NCBI GenBank assembly: GCA_030620095.1
Contig: JAUTXW010004695.1
Location: 248,001-312,000 of the forward strand
Length of the DNA stretch: 64,000 bases
Direction of reading: 5' to 3'
Origin: Kuschelorhynchus macadamiae
Taxonomy: Eukaryota; Arthropoda; Insecta; Coleoptera; Curculionidae
Below the pieces are notes generated by a model. The model was not told the origin of the DNA, did not search any database, and worked only from the letters and a program-made list of their open reading frames with translations. This document shows, piece by piece, positions 21,631 to 32,894 of the stretch (position 1 is the first letter of the stretch; every line of letters starts with the position of its first letter). A program made the translations under genes and the position numbers.

Positions 21631-22357
21631 CACATACAGCAAGATGCAATTCTTTCCACTCACTCATCCCCAACCAGTTGAGGCTGTTATGTTCAGATAT
21701 GTGATCAAACTTCCTCAAACCACAGATAAACCGGCTACAGGAGTTTTGCATCCTCGAAAAAAAAACCATTAACACAAGAGATCTCGCCGAATAATTTTAA
21801 ACACTTTGTATAACGACATGAGAACTCAAAAGCTTATTTTCGTCTGGGTATCTATTTCTTTAAGGTATTTTTTTGACCAGCAAGAAATATCGCTGTAATA
21901 TTATTTGAAATGGAAACTATTAAATTATAAACAATAAAAATAATTAATGATTTCCGAATAAATATTAATAAAAAATAAGGGTTTTAAAAAAATTTTGAAA
22001 TCGTATTTTTTTATTTTAGTAAAATTTGGCACATTCTAAATATCAGAAAACAATTTTGTTTTACACTTATTAACCCAATAATTAATAACTAAGACTTTGT
22101 TCCAATCGTTTGTTCCCATGAAAACCAAATTAAAAACCTTACAAACATTCATGTCAGAGTAAAATTTATTTTTGGTAATCGTTTATAAAAGTTAAGGTTC
22201 TTTTAAAATATCCATTTTAACATTAGAAGATGAACTCCCGGAAGATATTTGGAAGCAGTAAACGTGGTTAATTTAGAACTGCTGGCGGAAAAATCCAAGG
22301 AACAGTATGAATCGTTTTCCAAATGGTGTGAAGATCGGCGTAACAAATAAAAGTATG
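21631..22357. other. AT-rich stretch without recognisable gene
   Basis: No transposon end, RNA motif or convincing frame was seen between the mariner and the hairpin at 22358. Confidence 0.5.
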
Positions 22358-22420
22358 ATTAAGAAATCATGGTTCTTGGGATTAGACCGTGTCAAATCCC
22401 AAGAACCATGATTTCTTAAT
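22358..22420. repeat. Perfect hairpin from a PLE terminal sequence
   Basis: Two 26-base arms (22358-22383 and 22395-22420) are exact reverse complements around an 11-base loop. The arm sequence (aagaaatcatggttcttg) is the same as that beside the family B hammerhead of the PLE at 32.6 kb, so the hairpin is an inverted duplication of PLE terminal DNA that stops before the ribozyme. Confidence 0.85.
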
Positions 22421-22451
22421 TGACCAAAACCGTGAGAGGTTCCGTTCTATG

Positions 22452-24725
22452 TTAACCCTTTGTTGCCAAGTGGTCCCATGAAAGCACCACAAATCAAAAC
22501 ATTTTTCCTACTAGCCTAGTAAGTGTTGGTCGGGACCACATATTTTTAGGCGCGTATTAGAAACGCCCCCTAACACATTTTAACCTTGAATTCGTTAGCG
22601 ACGCATTCTTGGGAGATTTAGTTATGATGCAATCGAGGTCACGCGTTGTGCAAAAACGAGCGGGAAAACGAATTGTATTTCTAGGTGTTTGAGAGTAATT
22701 TAGAGGTAAGTTTGTTGAAAAATATATTTGTTAGGATTGAGAATATATGCTATTCGATTCAGTTATAATAGAAAGTTCACACATACTGTGCTATAGGTTA
22801 GTAAGAAATGTGGTTCCAATAAGACACCACCAGGCAAGTGAATGATAAATATTTTTACAGGAGGTGTCATGGAGCTAAGCAAACTAACTTCGGACGAGGC
22901 CTTCGCACTGTTGGACGAACTATCTACAGATATAGGATCTTTTAGTTCAGGAGCTCATTCTGAGGAAGAACTCGATATTGACGATTTTATGGAAGATGTC
23001 GTCCCACCAATGCCTGTAAGTCGTTGCATATTGAATGAATGGGATAGCGATGATGAATTACCTCTAATACATTTTATTGAAAAACCATTCGAATGGACAG
23101 ACGATGCAAGCTGTGCAAATAAACCTGAAGCATTTGTGTATGTGTATATGTTGATGTATTTCTATGCTTATTTACCCCGGAACTTATTGATTTATTGGTA
23201 TTCCAAACAAACTTATATGCAACACAGCGATATAATGATCGGTTTTGTCCGACGGATGCTGGCGAAATCCGATGTTTTCTTGGCATCAATCTAATGATGG
23301 GACTTACAAAAAAACCCAGTTATAGGGATTACTGGTCCTCATCAATCCAGATGCGAGATCCCTATATTGCTACGAGCATGTCTCTGCATTTCGACTGGCT
23401 TTTGAGCAAAATTTGAACGATAATTCGGTGCAACCCAAAAAAGGCGAAGCAGGATTCGATAAATTGCATTAACTACGACCAATGATTAATATTCTTTCCA
23501 ACACGTTTCTGAATAGTTATATACCCAATGAAAACCAGAGCATTGACGAATCAGTGGTGAAATTCAAGGGTCGAATAGGGTTTCGGCAATACATGCCTTT
23601 GAAACCAGTGAAAAGAGGGTACAAAATCTGGATACGTGCAGATCAGTCAGGGTTTGTTTCACAGTTTCAAGTATATACCGGAAAGTCGGATAAGATAGAA
23701 GAGAGTTTAAGGTCTAGAGTTGTAAAAGACTTGACTCGTCCACTCGTAGGAAAGTACCATAAGGGATATTTTGACAACTTTTTTTCTACAATCCCTCTTT
23801 TACGTGATCTATTGAAAGAAAATATATATGCATGTGGAATGATTAGGAAAAGACGAAAACATGAACCAAAAGAAATTGCGAATAATGATAAGAAAATGTC
23901 TAGAGGTGACAGCGTGTGGAAGGTAAGCAAGGAAGGAATATTTTCCTTGAAATGGATGGATAATAAGCCTGTTATGTTTGCAAGCAATTTCCATGGTCCA
24001 AGCGACGTTGAGACGGTTCCCAGAAAAAAGAAGAATGGTTCTTTCCAAGATGTCACATGTTTAAAACTTGTCAAAGATTATAATGCCCATATGGGTTATG
24101 TAGGTCAATCCGATATGTTCCTATCATTATACAAAGTAAATCGAAAGTCCAAGAAATGGTGGCATCGGCTTTTTTGGCATTTTTTGGACTTGAGCATTGT
24201 TAACGCTTTTGTAATATTTAGAGACCGGGCGTCTGCGAAAAGCATGACATTGAAAGAATTTAGACTGACTGTTGCATCGGGAATTATTGGTGCTGATCCA
24301 TCTACACCTAAGAGAGGCAGAAAGGATTTAGGAGCTTCCGGATCAAATAAACACAAACGTCGGTTCCAGCTGAAGTAAAATTTGACAAATGCGCACATCT
24401 TCCTCTTCATGGAACAAAAGTTAGATGTGCCCATTGTAGTACTAGGGCACAACCGCACCGCACCAGATGGCACTGTTCCAGCTGCAAGGTCGGACTTTCT
24501 TTGACAGAAAAATCTAATTGTTTTTTTAACTTCCATCAAAAATAATTATTTTTGAGAGGCGTTGCAGCCACTGCCTAGTGGTCATCCTATGGAACCACAT
24601 GTTTTTTATTATAAACAAATATATAAATAAACATTTTTGCAAATCTTTTTTTATTGTCTAATAACAATTTGTTAAGAAGTAGTTGAATTTCTACGAAAAA
24701 AAAAATGTCGGCTTCAAAGGGTTAA
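22452..24725 (+). mobile_element. piggyBac-type DNA transposon
   Basis: TTAA at 22452-22455 and at 24722-24725 flank inverted ends ttaaccctttg and caaagggttaa. TTAA target and end structure are diagnostic of piggyBac. The 2.27 kb interior encodes a broken piggyBac transposase on the plus strand. Confidence 0.9.
22869..24545 (+). pseudogene. piggyBac (PGBD-type) transposase, frameshifted
   Basis: The start chosen is 22869 (MELSKLTSDEAFALLDELS), after a plausible splice acceptor ttttacag. The acidic N-terminus is followed by a frameshift near 23200, the segment ATQRYNDRFCPTDAGEIRCF, and a stop at 23414. The main catalytic frame (23482-24378) holds D in SIDESVVKFKGR and D in KGYFDNFFS. The third catalytic Asp, expected in a GVD motif, is replaced: the sequence reads MGYVGQSD. 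A one-base frameshift near 24355 separates the C-terminal cysteine-rich finger (CAHCSTRAQPHRTRWHC and on to FFNFHQK), which binds the ends in this family. Not functional. Confidence 0.9.
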
Positions 24726-25509
24726 ATAAAAGTATGATTTATTCCCGCAGGAAAATTGTTAAAATTGTATGGACAAAGCGAAATTTACCTTAAGAAAAAA
24801 ACAAAATAATGAAAAAACGAAATATAACCGAAAAAAAATCATATTTTTCGATAGGTCAATGCAAATACATAAATTGTAAATATAACATTCGTTAGGACAT
24901 AACATTGCCGTAAAGCGATTAATGAATCCAGGTGACAATAACAAAATATACAATACACACGCAAGGTGAATAATTTTGATGACATTGAAATTAAAATTAC
25001 GCCACCTTAAACTTTTGTTATCGTTATACAAGGAAAATAAGTGAAGTTAAACAAAAAGTGTACTGAACCAATATAGTAATTAAAATGTATTAAAAAAAGA
25101 AAATGTATACCGTTAACCTAATAAGTAACAAAAATAATTAATTTTAACAGACACATTAATCAGACAGTTTATTCCCCTATAAAAAGATTTTCAAGTTTTA
25201 TGATAGCAGCTGGAATATGACACCCAAAAAAAATTAAGTAAAGCAACAAATAAAAAACATTTTAATGATACTTATTCATTATAAAAATTAACTCGGTAAA
25301 AAGGTCTTTTAATGAGGTAAGCTTTGGTTTTTTTTTTCGAAAGAGTGCAAACAGAGGGGTAGTTGTAAATAATTGATTTTTTTATTAATTCTGTGGAAGT
25401 AATGGGAAGTTATATGTCATGTCTAGAGTTTCTGGTAGGATATTCGTGTTCTGGCCTTTCAGAGAAAGTGTTTATATGTTTTCTCACAAACAGACGGTTT
25501 CTAAAATAA
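24726..25509. other. Stretch without recognisable gene
   Basis: AT-rich. A 90-residue minus-strand frame at 24759-25031 has no recognisable motif and no context to support it. Confidence 0.5.
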
Positions 25510-25935
25510 ATAATGTAGGAAGTGTTAATATTTAATGTTTTTTGAAGTAGTATTGGCAGTACGCTATATTATTTAGACCAAACAAATAGCGAATTGCTTT
25601 ATTTTGAAGCCTGAAAATACTCAGAAATTGCTCGGTGGTACAGCAACCCCAAAAGGGATGGCCATAGTGAAGATGGGATTCGAATAGAGGGAAATAAGTA
25701 AGTTTGGCAGAAGACACTTCCAGTTCTTTTGAAACTGATCGAATGGCAAAGGAGGCGGTAGAAATTTTTTAGTTAAGGTGTCAATAGGTTTAGACCATTT
25801 TATGTTGTTATTTATATTCAAACACAGAAATTTAACCGACTTAACGTATTTAATATTGCTGTTAAGTAGCTGAAGTGATTGAAGAGTCCCCTTATAAGAT
25901 AACGCCACCGTTTTATCCACATTGAAGCAAAGCAG
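25510..25935 (-). pseudogene. LINE fragment: reverse transcriptase thumb (CR1/Jockey-like)
   Basis: Minus-strand frames overlap around a frameshift. The first (25621-25920) has DKTVALSYKG and VKSVKFLCLNI with NNIKW; the second (25532-25717) has SSAKLTYFPLFESHL, HPFWGCCTTEQF and NKAIRYLFGLN. These are the post-YADD thumb motifs of the same LINE type as the large element at 49.6 kb. Both ends are missing. Confidence 0.7.
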
Positions 25936-26866
25936 ATTGGAAGTTAAATAGGGAATTTAAAACAAATACATTATGGTTAAAATATTCCATGGTCTCAAAA
26001 TAAAAAGGGATATCGATATAAGTCAATTTTATATGCTGGTTGCCTCTATAAAAAGACAAATTTTAGGATTCAAACAAAAAAAAATTCACAAAAGCAGAAA
26101 TATCGACATCCATTAATAAGGCACCTGATGAAATATACCTTTTAATAATAGTTTCCGCTATTTTTGGATTTGCCCTTATCTGCAGACGAGAAACGTTAAC
26201 AAAATTATATATAAATGATATTGAATATAAAGGCAAATTAATTATGGTAATAATTCGAGGATCAAAAAATTATAGTGACAAATTTTTTAGTTAAGGTGTC
26301 AATATGCTTAGACCATTTTAAGTTGTTATTTATATTCAAACCCAGGAATTTAACCGACTCAACGTATTTAATATCGCTGTTAAGTAGCTAAAGTGGTTGT
26401 AGAGTTCCCTTATAAAATAAGGACACCGTTTTATCCGCATTGAAGCAAAGCAGATCGCAATCGGACTAAGCCTTAATCATAACAAGTATGAACAGTATAA
26501 TTTCTTAACTTAAAAAGGGAGTTTACACCAAATACTTTATGGTCAAAATATTCCATGCTCTCAAAATAAAGAGGGATATCGATATAAGTCAATTTTATAT
26601 GTTGGTTGCCTCTATAAACAGACAAATTTTTTGGATTTAAACAGAAAATAATGCAAACATTTTCACAAAAGAAGAAATAGCGACATTCATTAATAAGGCA
26701 CTTGATGAAATATACCTTTTAATACTTAATTTCCGATTTTATTGGGTTTGCTGGTACTTGCAGAAGAGAAACGTTTACACAATTGTATATAAATCGTATT
26801 CAATATAAGGGCGATTTAATTATCGTAATAATTCGAATATCAAAGAATTATAGTGACAAATTTTTC
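25762..26866. repeat. Tandem direct duplication (two units of ~518 and ~587 bp)
   Basis: Unit A, 25762-26279, and unit B, 26280-26866, both start with aaattttttagttaagg and are clearly homologous along their whole length. Unit B has an extra segment near 26455-26510. Unit A's left part overlaps the LINE thumb fragment, so the duplicated segment contains LINE sequence. Confidence 0.8.
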
Positions 26867-27169
26867 GTGATATCCTAAGAAATTAACAATGAAGCATATT
26901 TACAATTGTATAGATAATACATTGCTTTGCAACCAGTAGAAGATCCAGACTGACGTTTTTTTCCTAAACTACAAAAGTGGAAAATGTACCACACAATGTG
27001 CTGGAAAAAAGTTTTGAAAAAATGCCCTCGAAATTGCTGTTTATTTAAATCTTCCGAATCCCAAACTCTACACAGAACAGTAGTTTTGTGACGCTCGTCA
27101 GTAACTTTTCTGGCCAATTTGAGAGAAGACATCACCGAAATAAAGCACTTGGGCGGTCAAAAAATCAAC
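26867..27169. other. Stretch without recognisable gene
   Basis: An 86-residue minus-strand frame (26875-27135) contains no family motif I recognise. I do not support it as a gene. Confidence 0.4.
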
Positions 27170-27720
27170 TGCAGTAGCCGAGAGTTAAAGCGCCGCATCA
27201 ACAACATACAAAAGAGAGCTATCCGACAAGATCTTAGATCACAGCCCTGAAAAAACTGTTAAAATAGCAAGTTCCTCAAATTCTGGGTCTCACCCATCTC
27301 ATTCCCTCACACTAATGAATCATGAACTGTCGTTTGTTCTCTCAAGAAGACAAAGTCGACTTGAAGGAGAGGAGTGACATCTATGAAACTAGCTGTAATG
27401 ACTGCGATCTAAAATTTGTTGGGCAAACTAAACGCTCCATAAACATTCGTTTGAAAGAACGTACATTTAAGATACGGCAGAAGAGAAAAGTCAAGCGTTG
27501 CCCAACATGCTTTAGAAAACAATCACCAAATAGGAATAAATAATCTTAAGTTGATTAAAAATGTATCTAATAATAGATTATTGGATGCATTTGAGAGTAT
27601 AGAGATAGTTAAATCTGGTAAGATAAATAAATAAAGACAGAGAACCTATTCCCTATAGTCCCCTCTATTGTTTACTTGACAACGGTGCAATCGGGCGCAA
27701 CCAAGTGTGACCACATTTAC
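27170..27720 (+). pseudogene. PLE copy 3: GIY-YIG endonuclease remnant
   Basis: The frame 27322-27543 gives EDKVDLKERSDIYETSCNDC, then KFVGQTKRSINIRLKER, a GIY-YIG core of PLE type (the first Y of the usual GIYEI remains). A frameshift follows, after which NNLKLIKNVSNNRLLDAFES and IPYSPLY continue the expected C-terminus to about 27660. The reverse transcriptase is missing. A hammerhead motif on the same strand follows at 27755, in the place of the element's 3' terminus. Confidence 0.8.
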
Positions 27721-27754
27721 CTATAAATAGTCTCGGTTAGGATAAGTTACTTTA

Positions 27755-27814
27755 GTTTATATCATCTGCTGATGATGGTAACTTTGTTAGCGAAACGCGC
27801 ATCCAGAACGTAAC
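27755..27814 (+). ncRNA. Hammerhead-like motif, family A, downstream of PLE copy 3
   Basis: The order is CUG, CUGAUGA, stem II GGUAAC/GUUAGC (one mismatch), GAAA, a CGCGCAUC minimal stem III, and CAG closing stem I, with GUUUA and UAAC further out. All core bases are present; stem II and stem III each carry a substitution relative to the copy at 46348. It sits about 100 bases after the end of a PLE coding remnant on the same strand. Confidence 0.75.
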
Positions 27815-28030
27815 AAGTTGTGGTGTAGTGTGGTTAGAACTCTTGTATTTTGATCTATAATATTTAATCTTTATAATAAATCCGATCACGGATGTGGTTT
27901 GCATTTTGTTGGCAACTCCATTTAATCGATGGAAGGAACAAGATCAGAGGGATGTATTAAATGTAGAGCAGGTTTGACTGGACAATTGCGGCAAAAGAAA
28001 AAATAAAAAAAGTGGCAGAACATGGAAGGT

Positions 28031-29983
28031 AAGTTTCAAATCATCCTGGTTTTCGGCGTACAAATGGTTATGTAGTAGTCAATTATTACAAAAGTTGTTT
28101 TGCTGGCCTTGTTTACTATTTTCCGATAAATATTAGGTGTGGAATAAGGAAGGATTTACAGGTATGTTAAATATATCAAGGTCTTTGCATAAACATGAAG
28201 ACTCGTTGGAGCATTTAAAATGTGAATTAATGTTAAAAACATTTGTAAAAAATCAAAGCACTATAGCTTACGCTTTAAAAAAAAATGCTAAACTGTATAA
28301 AATACATTTTAATGAAAACGTCCGATTAAATAGACTATTTATGTGCTTGGTAATTGACGCAGTTTTGTATCTTGCAAAACAAGAGTTAGCCTTTCCCGGC
28401 CATGTTGAGAGGAGCGAGTCAATAAGCAGGGGGAATTTTAAACAGCTTTTAGGTTTATTAATACCGAGAAGTTCCCAAGAACTAAAATATCATCACGAAA
28501 AAATTAAAAATGTTTATACTGGTGACTCGAAAACTATTCAAAACGAAATAATTAAATGCATTTCTGATTATTTAAAAGATCATGTAAAAAATTAAATAAT
28601 AAACACACAATTTTTTTTCTGTGCTAGTGGATGACACCACTGATATTACGCAAACCTCCCAGTGCTCCATAATTTTAAGATACATTAATTCAGAAGGTTC
28701 AGTAGTCGAGAGATTTTTAGGATTTTATAATGTCAGCTCCGATAGAACGTCGGATAATTTATATTTTCTGTTGGATCAAATTTTGGACCAATTTAACTAT
28801 AAACATAAATTAATAGGGCAATGTTACGATGGCGCAAGTGTGATGCCTGGGCATCTAAATGGTCTTCAAAAAAAAATAAAAGAAAAAGACCCGCAAGCTG
28901 TATTTGTCCATTGTCTTGCGCAATATATTTCTAAATTTTTTTTGCAAGCCTTAGTGGTATTCCCTCATTTTTTCATTACTAAGCCAAACAAACGTATGCT
29001 GTCACATCTGCATCTACGAGGCGTATACCAACAATTACAGAAACGCGTTGGTCTTCAAATTCGAAGTTAGTAAATGTTTGTTCAAGACTGGAATAAATTA
29101 AAATACGTCTTTGAATTTATTACAAACTGTGACAAATCTGATGAAAAATCAATCCGGCTTGCGAAATGATTTTTAGGTGAGATGAACGATTCACGTTTTT
29201 GGCGTTAGTGTTTAACGACAATCATGGACATACTGTTTAACGTTCTTCAAAAAAAATCGCTTGACATTCATTTTTTCATATCCAATATAAAACGCTGTCG
29301 TGAGGCGCTTTGTAAAAAGAGAAATGAACATTTTTTTATTATCATGTTTGACAAAGCAAATTTTATTACAGAAATAAATCATTAGAAACGTGAGCTTGCT
29401 AAGCTTTCACCTGAAAAAATTAGGGCTAAATATATACCCCTTTTTTATGAAATATTGGACCATATTTTAATTGAAATGACACTAAGATTGCAAGACTGTG
29501 AAAAACTTACATTTTTATGTGTGGCAAATTTTGCTAAATTTTTCGAATATAGTTTAAATTTTCCAACTGGCCCGTTTGAAAATTTGTTACAGTTGTATGG
29601 GGAAATATTTTCAAAAAGTCAACGACTTAAAGATGAGCTTGGTCTTATTTTTCCCAATGAGAGTAATTGGAATATGTTGCCGCAAGAGCAAGTGAAAAAA
29701 ATTTATGAAAATAAAGATATTTTTACCGAAGCATATAAACTGTTTTCCCTTATTTTGACAATACCGTCGAGAAGTGCTTCAGTGGAAAGAAGTGTTTCTT
29801 GTCTCAAACGCGCGTGTGAAACTTATTTAAGAAATACAATATCTCAAGAATCAAGTAAGTTTTCTAGGCAATATTGCAATTCAAAAGGAATTTCTGGAGG
29901 AGATTAGGGCAACTCATCCATTTTATGAGGATGTTATAAATAAATTTGCTGCTGTGAAGGATAGGAGAATTGATTTAGTGTAA
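28031..29983 (+). pseudogene. hAT-family transposase (ZMYM1-like), decayed
   Basis: Domain order matches the ZMYM1-like hAT group. A TTF-type zinc-finger remnant occurs around 28047-28210 (LFCWPCLLFS, KHEDSLEH). The DUF4371-like RNase H region follows at 28137-28595 and 28621-29070, with VDDTTDITQTSQCSIILRY and GQCYDGASVMPGH. After a broken stretch, 29455-29907 ends in the hAT dimerisation motif (FSLILTIPSRSASVERSVS). A frameshift near 29860 leads to IAIQKEFLEEI and a stop at 29981-29983. Several stops lie in between. I could not find its terminal repeats. The stretch 29984-30195 has nothing recognisable. Confidence 0.85.
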
Positions 29984-30195
29984 AAAATTCAGGTAAGTCG
30001 TAAAAAATATTCTTCCCCCCTCACATATAAAAAAATTATTGCGATATTTTCTTGCTTCTTTTGCACCTCACTTACTCTTTCACCCGTGAGCCACCACTGC
30101 TGAGGAAAGGAATATGTTAGACTTAATATAAAAATTGGTGCAACCACGTGTGGTAATATGCAATATAAGGGGTTATAAATCCAAATGATTTAAAA

Positions 30196-30545
30196 GAATG
30201 GACACGCTCAAATCATAAAAACCCGATCTGAATACTAATGCCGTTTGAAAAAACCGGAGCGAAAAGTTTTAATGCTGTTATTTAGATAACGACGTATACT
30301 TTCCTTATTGCTTTGCTCTAATAAAAAGAAATTATTGAAAGCACTTCGTATTTGTGGCTGTCTGGTTGGAATTTTTATATTGCTTTTCCCCGTGCCCCAT
30401 TCCAGTGCGTCCCTCCATTGTACATGCAATTAATTTGTGGTTTGCGGATGCTATCAAAGCTAGAGGAAAGAAAGTCAAATAATGCAGAATAGACAGTGAG
30501 GGGGTAAAATCGGGAGTCTGCCTCAGTTTGGCAAAATAAATTGGA
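30196..30545 (+). repeat. Dispersed repeat, direct copy of 18190-18545
   Basis: See its mate: same order and orientation, with point differences and small indels. Followed 295 bases later by a family B hammerhead on the plus strand. Confidence 0.7.
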
Positions 30546-30839
30546 AGGAATAAGTTTGGCGCACAATAGTTTGACGGTTGACCCTTTGGCAGACATCAAC
30601 ATCAATTTGGTGGAGGTCATTTTAGCGGATAGGTCAAATGGCGGCGACAACATGGTGACTGAATTTTACTAGTTGCACAGATTCGATCGAAAATCGGTAT
30701 CTGGGGATATTTAAGAATAAAAGCTATACATTTCTAGTATTTCTAGAACTAAAGTAGATAACACAGAAGGGAAGATTTCACGGCTTTTGTCAATTAAGAA
30801 ATTATTAATCTTGGAATTAGACACTAAAGAAGATCTCGT

Positions 30840-30900
30840 GGAGTGAAGATTCCTGAAGGTGCCTCGTGCAATTGAAGGCGAAACGTCAGATAGTAATTCC
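30840..30900 (+). ncRNA. Hammerhead-like motif, family B (solo)
   Basis: The order is GGAGU, CUGAAGG (last core A changed to G), stem II GCCU/AGGC intact, GAAA, CGUC, then AGAUAGUAAUUCC closing the outer stem I. Flanks at 30768-30825 carry the same tttcacggc and aattaagaaat words seen beside the family B PLE terminus. One core base is lost, so it is probably inactive. Confidence 0.65.
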
Positions 30901-31294
30901 AATTTCACCCGCACTATGCAACACAACCATAATTTTCTAACTAAAGTAGATATTTACCTAACTAGTGTGGAAAGTTTTACTTCTCTGCACTCGACTGCCG
31001 TTGCAGAAGTCGTGTGCGGAAGATACACTATCTGCACGTGTTAATTATAACGGTTTCTACAAGATACAAGTTCCTAAATCTTCTTCCATCAGTCTTCCAC
31101 CTGGGGTGTGATTTTAAGACTTTAATGATGAATTATCGACGAATCTCTGCTACCCTAAGGCTAACAGTATAGACTATGTTAAAAAAAAATTTGGCCCGCT
31201 ACCGTATGCTTTCCTTACAGGCAAACTTAACCAATCCTAACCTAACCCAACCCGCATTTTTATTGATTATCAATTTTGTTAAAAAAAGAAATTA

Positions 31295-31385
31295 AAAATC
31301 ATTTGCCTGAATGGGAATTGGATCACGTATGCGCTCCATCCAAAGCCGAGCACCCTACCACCGAGCCAGGAAGCATATGCAGAAC
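31295..31385 (-). repeat. Possible tRNA-derived SINE head
   Basis: The minus strand reads TGGCTCGGTGGTAGGGTGC, which resembles an RNA polymerase III A box, and about 30 bases on GTGATCCAATTCCC, a weak B box. A complete tRNA cloverleaf is not present. It could be a SINE remnant or chance. The surrounding 30901-32560 has no other gene; it holds short AT-rich unique sequence. Confidence 0.3.
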
Positions 31386-31554
31386 ATTCAATAAAACTTG
31401 TTTATACTCTGCAGATATAACGAACCAACAGGAAGCACGTTCAACAATGCGTGTTGTGATTGGTGAAAGATGAAATGATGGTTACTTTGTACCTTCTTTA
31501 CCACAGTATTATGATAGTTTTATTGACAAACCTAATTCTATTTGAGTTTTCTGG

Positions 31555-31605
31555 TAATAGTTCGACGTTTATATTGCTGGCTTCTTCGGAAATGTCTTCC
31601 GGTAT
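31555..31605 (-). ncRNA. Very degenerate hammerhead-like motif
   Basis: Minus strand: CCGAAGA (for CUGAAGA), AGCCAGCAAUAU and then AAACGUCGAAC. The second arm of stem II and the G of GAAA appear deleted. Recorded as a decayed relative only. Confidence 0.3.
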
Positions 31606-32633
31606 TCTATTAATATTCTCTCCAATTTTTCTCTTGTTCTCTATTTTTCACCCAATACTTGGCTAAAAGACAAGTAACTTTTATAGTTTCACTTTGACGT
31701 CTATACTGATAATCAACAAATAAGTATATAACATAAACTAATTTTCATGGCAACGATACAGGTAGAAAGGCCTTGAAATTATTCGATAGGTTCATTTTTT
31801 TAATTTCAGGGTGTTTCTCATCAATGTTTAATTAAATATGTCAAACTGGACCTCTTTAGTTCAGTTCTGATGATGTTCACCAGCACAAGAAGTCTTGCCA
31901 ACGACAAAAATGAACTTTTACGGCACAAAAATGTATAAAAATACTAATACAACCAAGCTGAAATGACAATAATAACACATGTCAAATCCAAATTAAAGCA
32001 TAAATTGAAAGTTAAATTAGCATTATGAGTAATTCTAGTTTTAATAATAATAAACCAAATTATTATTTTTAATGCCCTAGGGAGTCATTTTCCTATAATA
32101 ATGCCCTATGACGTTATTTTTAAATTAACTGAGTGACAAAATGTTTTTATTTATCAATAATAAACTAGTCAAACATTAACAAATTGACTTGCATGTAGTC
32201 AGGCTCGGAAGACAATATTTCAAGTTTCATCCTTTTCTTAAATTATCAATTTAGGCAACAACTAATCGATAAAATGCCTGTGCATTGGTGATGTTGTGCA
32301 AAATTGTAAATATGTTTCCTTTAAGTCTAAAAGCTAATTTCAAGTGAATTCTAGTAGTTAAGGGGCATTTGTATCTAAGTCACAACGTACTGCCTTAATC
32401 CTTTCTCTGACTAATGCATTGCTAGCAGGCTTATAAATATTTTTAGCAGTTCTAGAAGTAAATATAGGCATTTAAGGAGAAAGGTCAACTGGCAGAGTAA
32501 TTTCTTCTTGCTGTTCCGGAGATCGCCAAAAGTTTTGATTTCCTCCCCACAGAGGTTAACTAACGTAGAACGAAAACTTTCACGGCTTTGGTTCATTAAG
32601 AAATCATGGTTCTTGAGATTAAACCGTGTCAAA

Positions 32634-32697
32634 CCAAAATTACTCTACAACGTTTCGTCTTCGATTGCACGAGACATCTACAGGGATCTTTACTTCA
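32634..32697 (-). ncRNA. Hammerhead-like motif in the terminus of PLE copy 4
   Basis: Minus strand: AGUAAAGAUCC, CUGUAGA (core A changed), stem II GUCU/AGAC intact, GAAA, CGUU, then a partly paired stem I strand ending AGUAAUUUUGG. The stem II pairs differ from the other family B copies but remain complementary (GUCU/AGAC against GCCU/AGGC), a compensated change. Core damage suggests loss of activity. Confidence 0.7.
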
Positions 32698-32894
32698 CAA
32701 GTTCTGAACACGAATGAGTTTGGACAGATTCAGGGGGGCTTTTATACCCGTCTTGTGCTCGCCGAACAGTAACCCTGTTTTAAGATCGATTTCCACGTGT
32801 GATGTAGACCGTAACCGGATCTGAATTTTTTGTATGTTTATAAATTTCAATAGATTCTCTAATTTTTTGTTATAAAATCCTAGAACTTTGGTTC

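Noticed and set aside
24759..25031. 90-residue minus-strand frame, hydrophobic in parts
   Set aside because: Low-complexity AT-rich codons and no family signature.
26875..27135. 86-residue minus-strand frame
   Set aside because: No motif and no neighbour that would explain it; kept only as an unassigned stretch.
27520..27900. LTR retrotransposon (gag-pol) signals
   Set aside because: No protease, integrase or RNase H of gypsy, copia or BEL type was found anywhere in the window; the coding here is PLE.
31229..31254. cctaacctaaccc, similar to the insect telomere repeat (also near 43684)
   Set aside because: Only two or three imperfect units, too short to call telomeric DNA; such words are common in insect interspersed repeats and one borders a LINE.
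31868..31930. gttctgatgatgttcacc, a CUGAUGA-like box
   Set aside because: No GAAA or GUC follows at a workable distance and no stem II can be drawn.
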